From: Halosimplex rubrum
GTDB taxonomy: Archaea > Halobacteriota > Halobacteria > Halobacteriales > Haloarculaceae
Direction: 5' to 3'
NCBI RefSeq assembly: GCF_013415885.1
Contig: NZ_CP058910.1
Span: 4,402,001 to 4,466,000 of the forward strand
Length of the DNA stretch: 64,000 bases
In this document: positions 8,485-16,126 of the stretch, in pieces
How positions within the stretch are numbered: position 1 is the stretch's first letter
Layout: each line of letters begins with the position of its first letter
Made by a program: the position numbers and the translations under genes
The notes under the pieces: generated by a model
The model's input: the letters and a program-made list of their open reading frames with translations, nothing else
Database searches by the model: none
What the model was told of the DNA's origin: nothing

Positions 8485-8841
8485 TTAGGAACTCAATCCA
8501 CTAGTGATCGCACCCACGGCAACGACGGCAGCTGCGGTATATTTTGGTGCATCATAGACCGCATGAGCGAGCGGATTGCCAGCCTCTGGGTTGTGCTGGT
8601 CTAACTCGATGGTCCACTTGCCTTCGTACTCCCGGACCTGAAAGCTGTCCGTCTTCTGTTGGTCTCGATAGACGGCCTGGGCACCGGCGCTGATCGACAG
8701 AGCCGATCGCTCGAACTCCGGTGGCAGGCTCGGTTCATCGGTTTTCGGCACCTCGATCTTTTCCCCGTATCCCTGTTTTCGTGCCAACTGCTTCGCCTTC
8801 CACCACGAATAGGCGCGATCGCCGTCATGAGTGCGTGCCAT
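8485..8841 (-). CDS. small hypothetical protein with hydrophobic C-terminus
   Basis: The protein has 118 residues. The N-terminus is basic and helical (YSWWKAKQLARKQGY), the middle reads VREYEGKWTIELDQHNPEAG and the last 20 residues are hydrophobic (TAAAVVAVGAITSGLSS), perhaps a tail anchor. I do not recognise a named family. It precedes a small two-span membrane protein, and both lie upstream of the repeat-rich interval 8842-9736. Confidence 0.5.
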   Translation of the reverse strand: MARTHDGDRAYSWWKAKQLARKQGYGEKIEVPKTDEPSLPPEFERSALSISAGAQAVYRDQQKTDSFQVREYEGKWTIELDQHNPEAGNPLAHAVYDAPKYTAAAVVAVGAITSGLSS

Positions 8842-9006
8842 GAGTATACAAGGAGATCGTCACGAACTACAATAAAGGTTAGTTGACCAAAGTGAAAATG
8901 AAACAGGTCTCGTGTCGACCTCCCTTTAGGCGACGTAGATCACGACAGCGACGAGCCCGGGCTGAAGTACCGGCACCGGCCGGATACCGATCCCTGCTCA
9001 AGAACG

Positions 9007-9250
9007 ACGAGGACCGGACACGACAACGAGTGCTGAAAGCCCTCGGCGGGCTCGCGGTCGCTGCGCGACATATCCGCGCTCTCCGCACCGCCCGCGCGGA
9101 TAGTGGCCCGTGCAGGCAACTGTGGGCGCGAGCCCGCCTCGCCCTTTCAGTCCGCCAGGATTGTGATTGTGTTCTCAGTCGTTGCGGTCGGCTGATTGGG
9201 TAGTTTCTGACGCCCCGCCCCGCTCGCCGCGTGCCGCCCTCCGCTTGCTC
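9007..9250. repeat. dispersed GC-rich repeat, copy B
   Basis: Shares long near-identical blocks with copy A at 4252-4614, including GAGGACCGGACACGACAACG and the 3' block TAGTTTCTGACG followed by GCCCCGCTCGCCGCGTGCCG. Copy B lacks the triple hairpin found in copy A. It opens an 895-base gene-free interval (8842-9736). Confidence 0.7.
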
Positions 9251-9413
9251 ACGGCTCCCTCGCGGGTCACTTCGTTCCCCGCTCGGTCCGAGGCCTCCCA
9301 ACGGTCGGCCTCGCTGTCGCCGTTCGCATCGAGGCGCTCACGAGGCGCTCGCGGGACTCGCGCCTCGCAACGTTCGCGCCTCGCTTCGCTCGCGACCGAC
9401 CATTCCGGGCATG

Positions 9414-9735
9414 CGGGCGCTCGCCGCACCGCGAGCGCCCGTTCCGGGCTAAAATGCATGTGCCTTCGCGCCAGCACCAAGCGCGCTTTCGGTTGCGTCT
9501 CCCTGCGGTCGACGGACGCGAAACCGGCTTGTGTGCTGGCCGCTCGCTCCGGGCGAGACGGCGCGCGGTGCTGGTTGTGGCGTGCTCGACAGCGCGTCTC
9601 GCTCGCGCCCAGGGGGCGCTCGCGAAGGCGCGAGCGAAACGCGCAGACGTGTCTGTCGGACATCGTCGTCGGAAAACCGCGATGTTAGGGCATCGCGGTG
9701 GCGGCGCGTGAGCGCCTTCGGTCTTTGGTGAGACC
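9414..9735. repeat. run of inverted repeats before the OB-fold gene
   Basis: Consecutive inverted repeats read directly: 9414-9441 (11-bp perfect stem CGGGCGCTCGC, 6-base loop); 9592-9609 with 9627-9644 (18-bp arms GCGCGTCTCGCTCGCGCC, one mismatch, 17-base spacer); 9677-9698 (8-bp stem CCGCGATG, 6-base loop); 9703-9716 (GGCGC, loop GTGA); and 9720-9735 (GGTCT, 6-base loop), which ends one base before the ATG at 9737. The density suggests a functional DNA or RNA structure rather than plain spacer. Confidence 0.65.
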
Positions 9736-9736
9736 A

Positions 9737-10546
9737 ATGTCTAGTGAAACGCGATTCGGTAGTAAAGTTTCGGACGCACAGGCAGATGACCAAGATGTCG
9801 AAGCACCGATCGAGGAGGAGCCGGAGCTGCGGCGGTCGGTCGACCAGGAGATCCAGGGCAAGGTCGATACGAACCACCCCGAGGCCAGGCCGGAGGGCAT
9901 GACCCTGGAAGGTGAGGAGAAGTTCCGAGCGCGGGAGGCCGAGATTCGAAGCACTCGCCAGCGGCTGGACAGGCGTCAATCGCCGGGCCGTGAGCAGCGG
10001 ACGCGCGAGGTGGTCAAGTCACAGACGCGCTACGCCCAGGAGGAACCCCCCGAAGATCCACGCACCAAGTTGAGCAAGGAGCAGTTGGCAGAAGTGAACG
10101 AGCGCGCAGCGCAGATCGCCGAGGAACTGGACGGGCGTTCCAGGGCTGGGGCGGCCTACCGACTCGCACAGAAGGTCGCCGAAGGCGTTGACATGCTGAA
10201 CGCGGCGTTGCTGGTCAAAGAGGAGTTGCACGCCTCACCCGGCGTGGCTGTCCCGATCGGGACGCTCGAGGAGGTCCCACGGTCGACAGTCGATATTGAA
10301 GGGACAATCGTGCAGTTGTGGAATTCGGATAATCCCCGGATTCAGCAAGTGGGGTTGATCGAGGACGACACAGCGCGAACGAAGTTCACTGTGTGGGAGC
10401 GAAGCGACCAGCCGTGGGTCGAAGAGGGCCAGACGGTGCGGCTGCGCCACGTCGAGAAAAGTTGGTACGAGGGCCGCGTCTCGGTAGCCGTCACTGGCTG
10501 GAGCACCATTGAGTTCCCGGAACGCGGACGGTGGTGGGGCGAGTAG
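9737..10546 (+). CDS. OB-fold ssDNA-binding-like protein (RPA/SOSS-B-like)
   Basis: The protein has 269 residues from the ATG at 9737; an upstream in-frame codon at 9698 lies inside a hairpin. Residues 1-120 are highly charged and probably disordered or coiled-coil, with repeated E/R runs. Residues about 120-170 are helical (LAEVNERAAQIAEELDGRS). Residues 185-269 read as an OB fold: VDIEGTIVQLWNSD, IQQVGLIEDDTARTKFTVWE, EGQTVRLRHVEKSWYEGR, as in haloarchaeal RPA-like proteins. It probably binds single-stranded DNA during replication or transfer of the element. The run of inverted repeats directly upstream may be its target or its regulator. Confidence 0.75.
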   Translation: MSSETRFGSKVSDAQADDQDVEAPIEEEPELRRSVDQEIQGKVDTNHPEARPEGMTLEGEEKFRAREAEIRSTRQRLDRRQSPGREQRTREVVKSQTRYAQEEPPEDPRTKLSKEQLAEVNERAAQIAEELDGRSRAGAAYRLAQKVAEGVDMLNAALLVKEELHASPGVAVPIGTLEEVPRSTVDIEGTIVQLWNSDNPRIQQVGLIEDDTARTKFTVWERSDQPWVEEGQTVRLRHVEKSWYEGRVSVAVTGWSTIEFPERGRWWGE

Positions 10547-10595
10547 CGGTCACTGACTCCCCTTGTTTTTTGTTCGGCGCCGGACCGACCCAACC

Positions 10596-10645
10596 CCGCC
10601 TCCCCACCCTCCGCTCCGTGCTCGTACCTGCGCGCGCAGCCACGA
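10596..10645. repeat. short dispersed repeat, copy 1
   Basis: The blocks CCGCTCCGTGCTCG and TGCGCGCGCAGCCAC also occur, in the same order, near 29214-29250. It lies in the 277-base gap between the OB-fold gene and the pseudo-methylase gene, which otherwise holds nothing recognisable. Confidence 0.55.
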
Positions 10646-10823
10646 CCTCATTGTGTTTGTAGTCATCGTCGAGAATCTCTTGTTGGCTCGTGACATCCCT
10701 CATAATTTCATTCAGAATTCCTACCGGCGGATCTTGGATGCACTCTAACTGCCCGTTTCTGGACCAGCTAGTAATTTCTCTTCTGTAGAGTTGGTGGCTA
10801 GTGAAAGAATGATGTTTTAATGA

Positions 10824-12758
10824 CTAACCGCGCCAATCATAGTGCTTTGAGTACTCGGCTCTCCGTTTCTCAACCATCTGTTGTGCCCAGCTGACTGCGT
10901 CTTCAAGCCGTTCTTGTGGGCGGAGATCGAATTCAAAGGATTTAATATAATTTACATCAACTAGTTCAGCCCCGCCAATCATTTTCGTTGAGCCTCCATC
11001 TTTTGGGGTTAGACGTGCAAGAACGGTTCTTTGTTTCTCAGCAAGTCGATACTCATCGATATGACCAGAAGCTTCTCGATCCACCATAATACAAAATCCT
11101 GCGAGCCGCATTGTTGTTGCGACACTTCCAGAGAGATCCTGTGAGGGGAAATCCGGAAGATCCTTATCAAGGTGCGCATCGTATCCCATCTCTTCTAATT
11201 CCTGCTTAATATCAATTAGTTCCGCTTCTCTTGCCCCAGTGTAGCTCCCGAGAACGTATACCGAGTTCTCACTCACCTCCATGACTTTCCCTAGAATATC
11301 ACTAAATTCGGGTTCTGCAGGGAGATTTACTTTCCCTTCATAACTAGTCGAGTCAACTTTCCGGAGTTCTCGGTTTAATCCTGGGATTGCGGTTGGTTCG
11401 ACTGCGGGGATATATTCAGAAAGATCAAGTGTATGTCCATTCTCTCGGATCTCCTCGATTGAAACTGTTTTTGCAATCTCGCTATCGTCATTCCACTCAT
11501 CTAGTTCATCAATGACTCGTTCGATACCGTCTTCCGACAAATTATTCCTTGATTCGAATTCTGTGTAGAATTCCTCATCCATCGCGTGGACAAAACGAAC
11601 TTCGTTCTGGCGACCGCTTTTTTTATCCTTATTTATGACTAATATCGCGACAGGGAGACTTGTGTTTGCATAAAGGTTTGGAGGAAGACCAATAACCGCT
11701 TCAACGAGATCGTTGTCAACTAAATATTCACGGTAAACGCGGTCAGACTGCCGGTAGAGAACTCCATGTGATATTAATATCACTCCCCTACCGCCCTCTG
11801 TATTCTCAGCGGGATCGCGAAGCTGGTTAAGAGCATGAAAAATAAAAGCATAGTCGCCCTGATCAGCACGGGGTAAAGGAAGCTCAGTTGATTGGCTGAA
11901 TCGATGAAACCGGTCCTGTTCAAATTCCTCTTTTGCCCAACTTGGGGAGACGGGAAAATCTGCGAAGACGCAGTCAAATTGTTGTAATCTCCCATTTTCC
12001 GTAAACTGCGGGTTCCTGAGTGAATCTCCAATGTGAATTTCTCCATTAAGGCCGTGTGCCTCGAGATTCAAGCCAGCTAAAGAAGCCGTTTGAGGGTGAA
12101 TCTCTTGGCCAGTTAACTCTAATCCCTTTCTATTTGTCTGGGTTTCAAAATTCTGGCCAGCTTTCACTAACAATCCCGCGACGCCGACAGTTGGGTCATG
12201 TACCGATTCTCCTTCTACAAAAGGCCCTGCTATCCTCGTACATAACTGTCTCACTCCACGAGGTGTCGAGTTCTGTGATCCCTGCTTTCCCTCAATGCGA
12301 GCTAATTGATCGAGGAGGTACTCAAACGCGGCCCCTAACTCAGCTGGGGCCGCACTATTTGAATCCAATTGACATCTACTAAGGTGATCTGTGAGTTCCT
12401 GAAGAGCCCCGTCGTGACCAAGTTTAGTGTAGTCCGGTTTAAAGGCCGTTGTCGGGGCTAATGGGTCATTCGGAACATTCGAGATCGCCTGATTCAGTCC
12501 TTCATCGAGGTGGCTCGGGATATTGACTGTCCCCTGCCATCTATTTTCTTTTGGAAGATGAGGAAGGCTTCTGAGATCTGGGTGGTTTTCTGTGGCTGTG
12601 GCATCTAATTTATCTCGTAGATTAGACTCATCTGATGCCATTTTGTAGTATAATAGAGGGATGAGGAATTCTCGGTATTCTGTAACGCTGAGGTTGCCAC
12701 GAAGAATTTCGATCGATTCGTAGAAATATTCCTTGAGAACCGATTTAGAATACGGCAT
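10824..12758 (-). CDS. pseudo-HsdM methylase fused to TIR/NDT-like domain
   Basis: The protein has 644 residues. Residues 1-150 match an HsdM N-terminal helical domain and 160-460 an HsdM methyltransferase core: STPRGVRQL (HsdM: YTPREVVRL), DYAFIFHAL, and LVEAVIGLPPNLYANTSLP. The active site is broken. The SAM loop is DPTVGVAGLL (188-197) where HsdM has DPCCGSGGML, and the catalytic N-P-P-F is D267-F-P-V270. Residues 498-610 form an unrelated alpha/beta domain (VYVLGSYTGAREAEL, then SGHIDEYRLAEKQRTVL with E569) resembling TIR or nucleoside-deoxyribosyltransferase folds. No HsdS or HsdR lies beside it, so it appears to be a stand-alone gene. The gene is markedly AT-rich, indicating recent transfer. 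A defence role is inferred. Confidence 0.7.
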   Translation of the reverse strand: MPYSKSVLKEYFYESIEILRGNLSVTEYREFLIPLLYYKMASDESNLRDKLDATATENHPDLRSLPHLPKENRWQGTVNIPSHLDEGLNQAISNVPNDPLAPTTAFKPDYTKLGHDGALQELTDHLSRCQLDSNSAAPAELGAAFEYLLDQLARIEGKQGSQNSTPRGVRQLCTRIAGPFVEGESVHDPTVGVAGLLVKAGQNFETQTNRKGLELTGQEIHPQTASLAGLNLEAHGLNGEIHIGDSLRNPQFTENGRLQQFDCVFADFPVSPSWAKEEFEQDRFHRFSQSTELPLPRADQGDYAFIFHALNQLRDPAENTEGGRGVILISHGVLYRQSDRVYREYLVDNDLVEAVIGLPPNLYANTSLPVAILVINKDKKSGRQNEVRFVHAMDEEFYTEFESRNNLSEDGIERVIDELDEWNDDSEIAKTVSIEEIRENGHTLDLSEYIPAVEPTAIPGLNRELRKVDSTSYEGKVNLPAEPEFSDILGKVMEVSENSVYVLGSYTGAREAELIDIKQELEEMGYDAHLDKDLPDFPSQDLSGSVATTMRLAGFCIMVDREASGHIDEYRLAEKQRTVLARLTPKDGGSTKMIGGAELVDVNYIKSFEFDLRPQERLEDAVSWAQQMVEKRRAEYSKHYDWRG

Positions 12759-13221
12759 GTGTCTCAGTGCACGTCGATCTGTTAAATAGTTTCTCCGAAC
12801 ATTCAGGGCACTTTACGATAGAGACAATTCAACAGTGGAATTCTCTGGATATTCTTGCCAATCCAGACTACTATGGGGAGTCGTGTCCTGCTCGGAAAAC
12901 CGCTATTGAAGCTACGACAACAGAATGACAGAACTCAGGTCGGTGAAACACTGTCCAAATATAGCGATCAGATCTAAGGCTTCCTTCAACCCGTGTGCCT
13001 AGCTTAGAGATTCTGTAGCGGGTCATAGAATACTTCGAGGAACTGCTCGGCGCGATCGATCATTCACTTGTGATACTCTTCCCAGGTTTCCTTCTCAGCA
13101 AGGGACCCGAGCGTCGAAGCATAATCTTCGCGCTATTACTATTTCGTTGGGCGCCCTCAGACGACTGCCAGAGCAACGTCTTGCCCATCTCGTGTTCCAC
13201 CGCCTCTTGCTCCTGCGTCAC
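12759..13221. other. AT-richer intergenic region, nothing recognised
   Basis: About 460 bases upstream of the pseudo-methylase gene. No protein-like frame or RNA motif was recognised. At its right end the sequence may hold diverged remains of the carbonic anhydrase gene annotated next (a minus frame reading VTQEQEAVEHEMGKTLLW near 13150-13220), but the match is not clear. Confidence 0.4.
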
Positions 13222-13450
13222 AAGTGATTTTCCCACCGGCGTTCCGGTAGATCTGGGCATCCCCAAGTTCGAGTCCGAGCACGTCTTCGACTGGGGCCCG
13301 TTCGTCCATACAGGCGATCACGAGAAGATTCTTGTTCGTCGGGATGCCCTCGCGACGGCGGCGGGCCCAGTTGGACCGCTCTGCGACTGTCTCGTCGACG
13401 TGTTCGTGGTGGTTGTGGTCGTCTGCTATCCTTGGATAAAGGATTGGATC
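13222..13450 (-). pseudogene. N-terminal remnant of a beta-carbonic anhydrase
   Basis: A minus-strand frame reads HVDETVAERSNWARRR, then NLLVIACMDERAPVEDVLGL and ELGDAQIYRNAGGKIT. The order C-x-D-x-R followed by G-D-A-x-x-x-R-N-A-G-G is the signature of the first zinc-binding half of beta-carbonic anhydrases (reversible CO2 hydration). After GGKIT the frame turns into unrelated sequence, and the histidine and second cysteine region is missing. The gene is therefore truncated and non-functional. Confidence 0.7.
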
Positions 13451-13999
13451 GCGAGGAATGTTTGGGTCCGATTGAGGGTGTCATAGAACAGTTCACACGG
13501 TGGTTGACTGGCGAAGCGGGCGTTCTCGATGTGGACAGATGTGAAGCAGGATACCGAGCGGTTCCGCTTTGTGGTGGTAAAGTGGCGCGGCCGGACGACG
13601 AGCGCTGCCGAGTGGACGCTTGGCGGCTGCTGGCGTAGCGGTCGCCCGCCCGCGGGTCGGCAGCGTCCCGGTCCGCAGGTAGTGGCGACACTCTCGATTC
13701 ACGCAATCCTCTGGGGATTCCCCCTCACTATCGGGTTTCAGGCCGGGGTGACTAGAGTGAACGGTGGCGGGGAGTTGGTCGCGATGGCTATGGGCGATGG
13801 GCTGGCACTACCGCCTAAATGGAAACCCGACCGAGGTGGTCGCTTTTCCACTTTGGGGTGTGGCTAAGGCCACCTCCTCAGAATTCACCGCACATCAGTA
13901 GAAGCCATCACCTCGCTGAACCTGGGAGGCCAATCATCAACCGACCCAGTCTGCGGAGGTGAAGATGAGTTTATGACCCATCGATGAGGATTATCCACC
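13451..13999. other. gene-free interval, probable decayed DNA
   Basis: About 550 bases between the carbonic anhydrase remnant and the next intact gene. Several medium-length open frames overlap on both strands, but none has protein-like composition or a start signal. I see no RNA gene or repeat here. Confidence 0.4.
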
Positions 14000-14689
14000 A
14001 TGCAGCGGCCAAGAGAGACTCTTAGGAGATTCGCAGACCCCGTCAAATCTATCGGCGATAGTTTGCGGTTTCAAGGGGTCGAATACTGGTTTCTCTTATT
14101 AGCACTTGTATCACTTATATTAATAAGTTTAGTAAATTATGAGTATAATTTAGATATATACCAAAATCTCATGGCGGGAATCGGCCTTGCTCAAGCCCTA
14201 ATTACTGGATATCTATCATATAAAATATTCAAAATTAGTAGACGGGATTCGGTTCTCCCAAATTTAGACGTTTCACTATCTGATGCAACGTTCGATGAGG
14301 TTCCCATTACAGAACGGACTGATTGTGAGTGTGACGTTATTGTAAAGAATGAATCGTATGGAAGTGCAAAAATAAGAGATATTGGCCTGGTTCTGGAGTA
14401 TGATCTAGAAGTAGTGAATTTTAATAAAGAACCACGGGGAGATGGTGGAATTGTGTACAAGAATAGCAGTGGACCTCCTTTGGTTTTGGATAGAGGCGAA
14501 GAGTTAACCCTCAATATATACATCCCGAGCTATCCTGAACTGGATCAGCTTGTCCTACAGATTGATGAGTCCGATTTAGGAGATCAACGGTATCAAATTT
14601 CAAAGTTCAATATTAGAACAGCCGCTTTAGCAAAACAGACTGACTTGTTTGAGAGGGTTTTAGAACAGCAATCAATTGAGAGAACTTAA
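14000..14689 (+). CDS. AT-rich two-span membrane-anchored protein
   Basis: The protein has 229 residues. Two membrane segments lie near the N-terminus, about residues 30-48 (WFLLLALVSLILISLV) and 55-78 (LMAGIGLAQALITGYL), followed by a basic stretch (KIFKISRRD) and a soluble beta-rich domain of about 130 residues (CDVIVKNESYGSAKIRDIGL). This domain resembles an immunoglobulin-like or CARDB-like fold by pattern, but I could not name it. Codon use is far more AT-rich than the flanking chromosome, indicating transfer. It lies just upstream of an IS6-type insertion sequence. A small membrane-bound accessory protein of the defence cargo is possible but unproven. Confidence 0.6.
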   Translation: MQRPRETLRRFADPVKSIGDSLRFQGVEYWFLLLALVSLILISLVNYEYNLDIYQNLMAGIGLAQALITGYLSYKIFKISRRDSVLPNLDVSLSDATFDEVPITERTDCECDVIVKNESYGSAKIRDIGLVLEYDLEVVNFNKEPRGDGGIVYKNSSGPPLVLDRGEELTLNIYIPSYPELDQLVLQIDESDLGDQRYQISKFNIRTAALAKQTDLFERVLEQQSIERT

Positions 14690-14733
14690 TTTCGAATATT
14701 CTCATTCCTCGCGTCTTATATATACACTCCGCC

Positions 14734-15475
14734 GGTACTGTCTAGTTCAGCGAGTTTGAGAAGCGAGGAGGCCGTAGCGAGAAGTGTCCATGCAACTCGC
14801 AGACCTCCTTAGAGAGCACTTAGACATCGAGAATCAAGACACTTGGGAGAATGAGCGCACGCCGACACCCGTGCGCTGTTTCGCGGTCCGACTTCATTCG
14901 ATTGGGCTGTCACTCCGTGATGTCAAAGCTGTCTTAGCTTGGTTGGGTGTCGATCGCTGCTATCAGGCGGTCTGGAACTGGAAAGAGACACTTGCTGGGA
15001 CGCAAAACGACCCTCCGACGGCGGAGCCGTCGCGGGTCGCGGTTGACGAGAAACAAATAGAGGTAGACGACGAGAAATGGCTCTACGCTGCGATCGACAC
15101 GGACTCGAAACTTCTGCTCGAAGTCGATGCCTACAGCCGCCGCGGGACAGGCCCTGAAGCGGCATTTCTCCACCGTCTCACCGAGAAACACAACGTCTCT
15201 GAAACGGAGTTTCTCGTCGAGGCTGGTGGCTATCTGGCTCCCCTCGCTCGTCACGAGTTGAGCGGTCACCTTGACTATTCCGACCGAAACCACATCGAGA
15301 AATGGTTCCAAACAGTAGCGATGCAGATCGACCGGTTTCACTATTTTTGGCAGGGCAGTCAATCAAGCGCAAAACGGTGGTTACGGCGTTTCAGACACTA
15401 CTACAACCGAAATCGACCGAACCAGGCATTAGATGGACCGACTCCCGCCGAGGAGGTGTTGAACTAGACATTGCC
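14734..15475 (+). mobile_element. IS6-family insertion sequence, about 742 bp
   Basis: The ends form an imperfect 18-bp inverted repeat: GGTACTGTCTAGTTCAGC at 14734-14751, and at the right end (15458-15475) the complement of GGCAATGTCTAGTTCAAC, with 3 mismatches. The element holds one transposase gene. The 8 bases flanking each end (ACTCCGCC and GTCGATAG) differ, so no target-site duplication remains, which suggests an old or rearranged insertion. Confidence 0.8.
14790..15467 (+). CDS. IS6-family DDE transposase with altered catalytic residue
   Basis: The protein has 225 residues, the usual IS6 size. The N-terminal HTH-like part contains SLRDVKAVLAWLGVDRCYQAVWNW. The catalytic core reads VAVDEKQ (D86), FLVEAGGYL (E144, where the family normally has D in FLVD) and RNHIEKWFQ (E170), followed by the typical tail RFRHYYNRNRPNQALDG and TPAEEV. 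So the triad is D-E-E rather than D-D-E, which would be expected to impair activity. The ATG at 14790 is chosen over a GTG two codons upstream. A single-base miscall or a real point mutation could both explain the E. Confidence 0.85.
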   Translation: MQLADLLREHLDIENQDTWENERTPTPVRCFAVRLHSIGLSLRDVKAVLAWLGVDRCYQAVWNWKETLAGTQNDPPTAEPSRVAVDEKQIEVDDEKWLYAAIDTDSKLLLEVDAYSRRGTGPEAAFLHRLTEKHNVSETEFLVEAGGYLAPLARHELSGHLDYSDRNHIEKWFQTVAMQIDRFHYFWQGSQSSAKRWLRRFRHYYNRNRPNQALDGPTPAEEVLN

Positions 15476-15530
15476 GTCGATAGCAACGAATCAAGCGGTC
15501 GAGATTGGAGAATCGTTGACGGGTTAGCGA

Positions 15531-15814
15531 GTCCTGGACGATAAAACCAGAGCACAAATCAAGTCCGCTATTCGTGGGCTCCTCACCATCACGGAACCAC
15601 AGGACGACCTCGAAGAACTCACCGACAATCTCCCCCTAGACGTGAAGCCGCTCAACATCTCCTGCGCGCCGGAGTACCTCCTTGAATTCGACGTGTACTT
15701 GAACCACCCGGAAAGGATGATGCTCATCACCGAAGAGCCAATAGACTGCCCCACCACGAGAGCGGTGAACCGCTCTCGACGCTCGCCGAGCTGGCCGAGG
15801 ACTACGCGGCCTAG
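15531..15814 (+). pseudogene. frameshifted coding remnant, unknown protein
   Basis: A protein-like frame (IKSAIRGLLTITEPQDDLEE, then PEYLLEFDVYLNHPERMMLI) runs to about 15750 with no start codon of its own, and after a frameshift continues as HHESGEPLSTLAELAEDYAA to a stop at 15812-15814. The composition is typical of haloarchaeal proteins. I do not recognise the family. It lies just right of the insertion sequence, which may have removed its 5' end. Confidence 0.45.
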
Positions 15815-15843
15815 AGAAGGATCTGCTCGAAGTTATCTGCCTG

Positions 15844-16062
15844 ATGGCCGACCTGCCGGAGTTTCTGGACAACCGCGAGGGGTACGTCTTCGGCGACTTC
15901 GCGTTCACGAATCTGTTCTGCTACGACGGGACGCTGGCGTTCGCGTTCATGTGTCTGGTCAACTATCCGGCCAGGAAGATGTACCAAGATGGGGCGTTCG
16001 AACTTGGGCGGAAGGTTGGGTTGCCGGTTGAGCCGAGAACAGAAGATATTCTGGATGGATAG
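15844..16062 (+). CDS. short hypothetical protein, possibly a fragment
   Basis: The protein has 72 residues (MADLPEFLDNREGYVFGDF, then CYDGTLAFAFMCLVNYPARK). The same frame remains protein-like upstream of the ATG (GLEKDLLEVICL), so the ATG may be internal and the whole a 3' fragment of a larger gene truncated near the insertion sequence. No family was recognised. Confidence 0.35.
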   Translation: MADLPEFLDNREGYVFGDFAFTNLFCYDGTLAFAFMCLVNYPARKMYQDGAFELGRKVGLPVEPRTEDILDG

Positions 16063-16126
16063 TGGGTTCCTACAACCACAATTACTTGTTATAGGAATTG
16101 AAAGATCGCCGGAAGAGGTACACCGA

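Noticed and set aside
9175-9737. Several long overlapping frames on both strands before the OB-fold gene
   Set aside because: They are arginine and alanine rich, overlap each other, and coincide with repeats and hairpins; none has a start signal.
13070-13486. 138-codon plus-strand frame
   Set aside because: It is antisense to the recognisable carbonic anhydrase remnant, and its composition is not protein-like.
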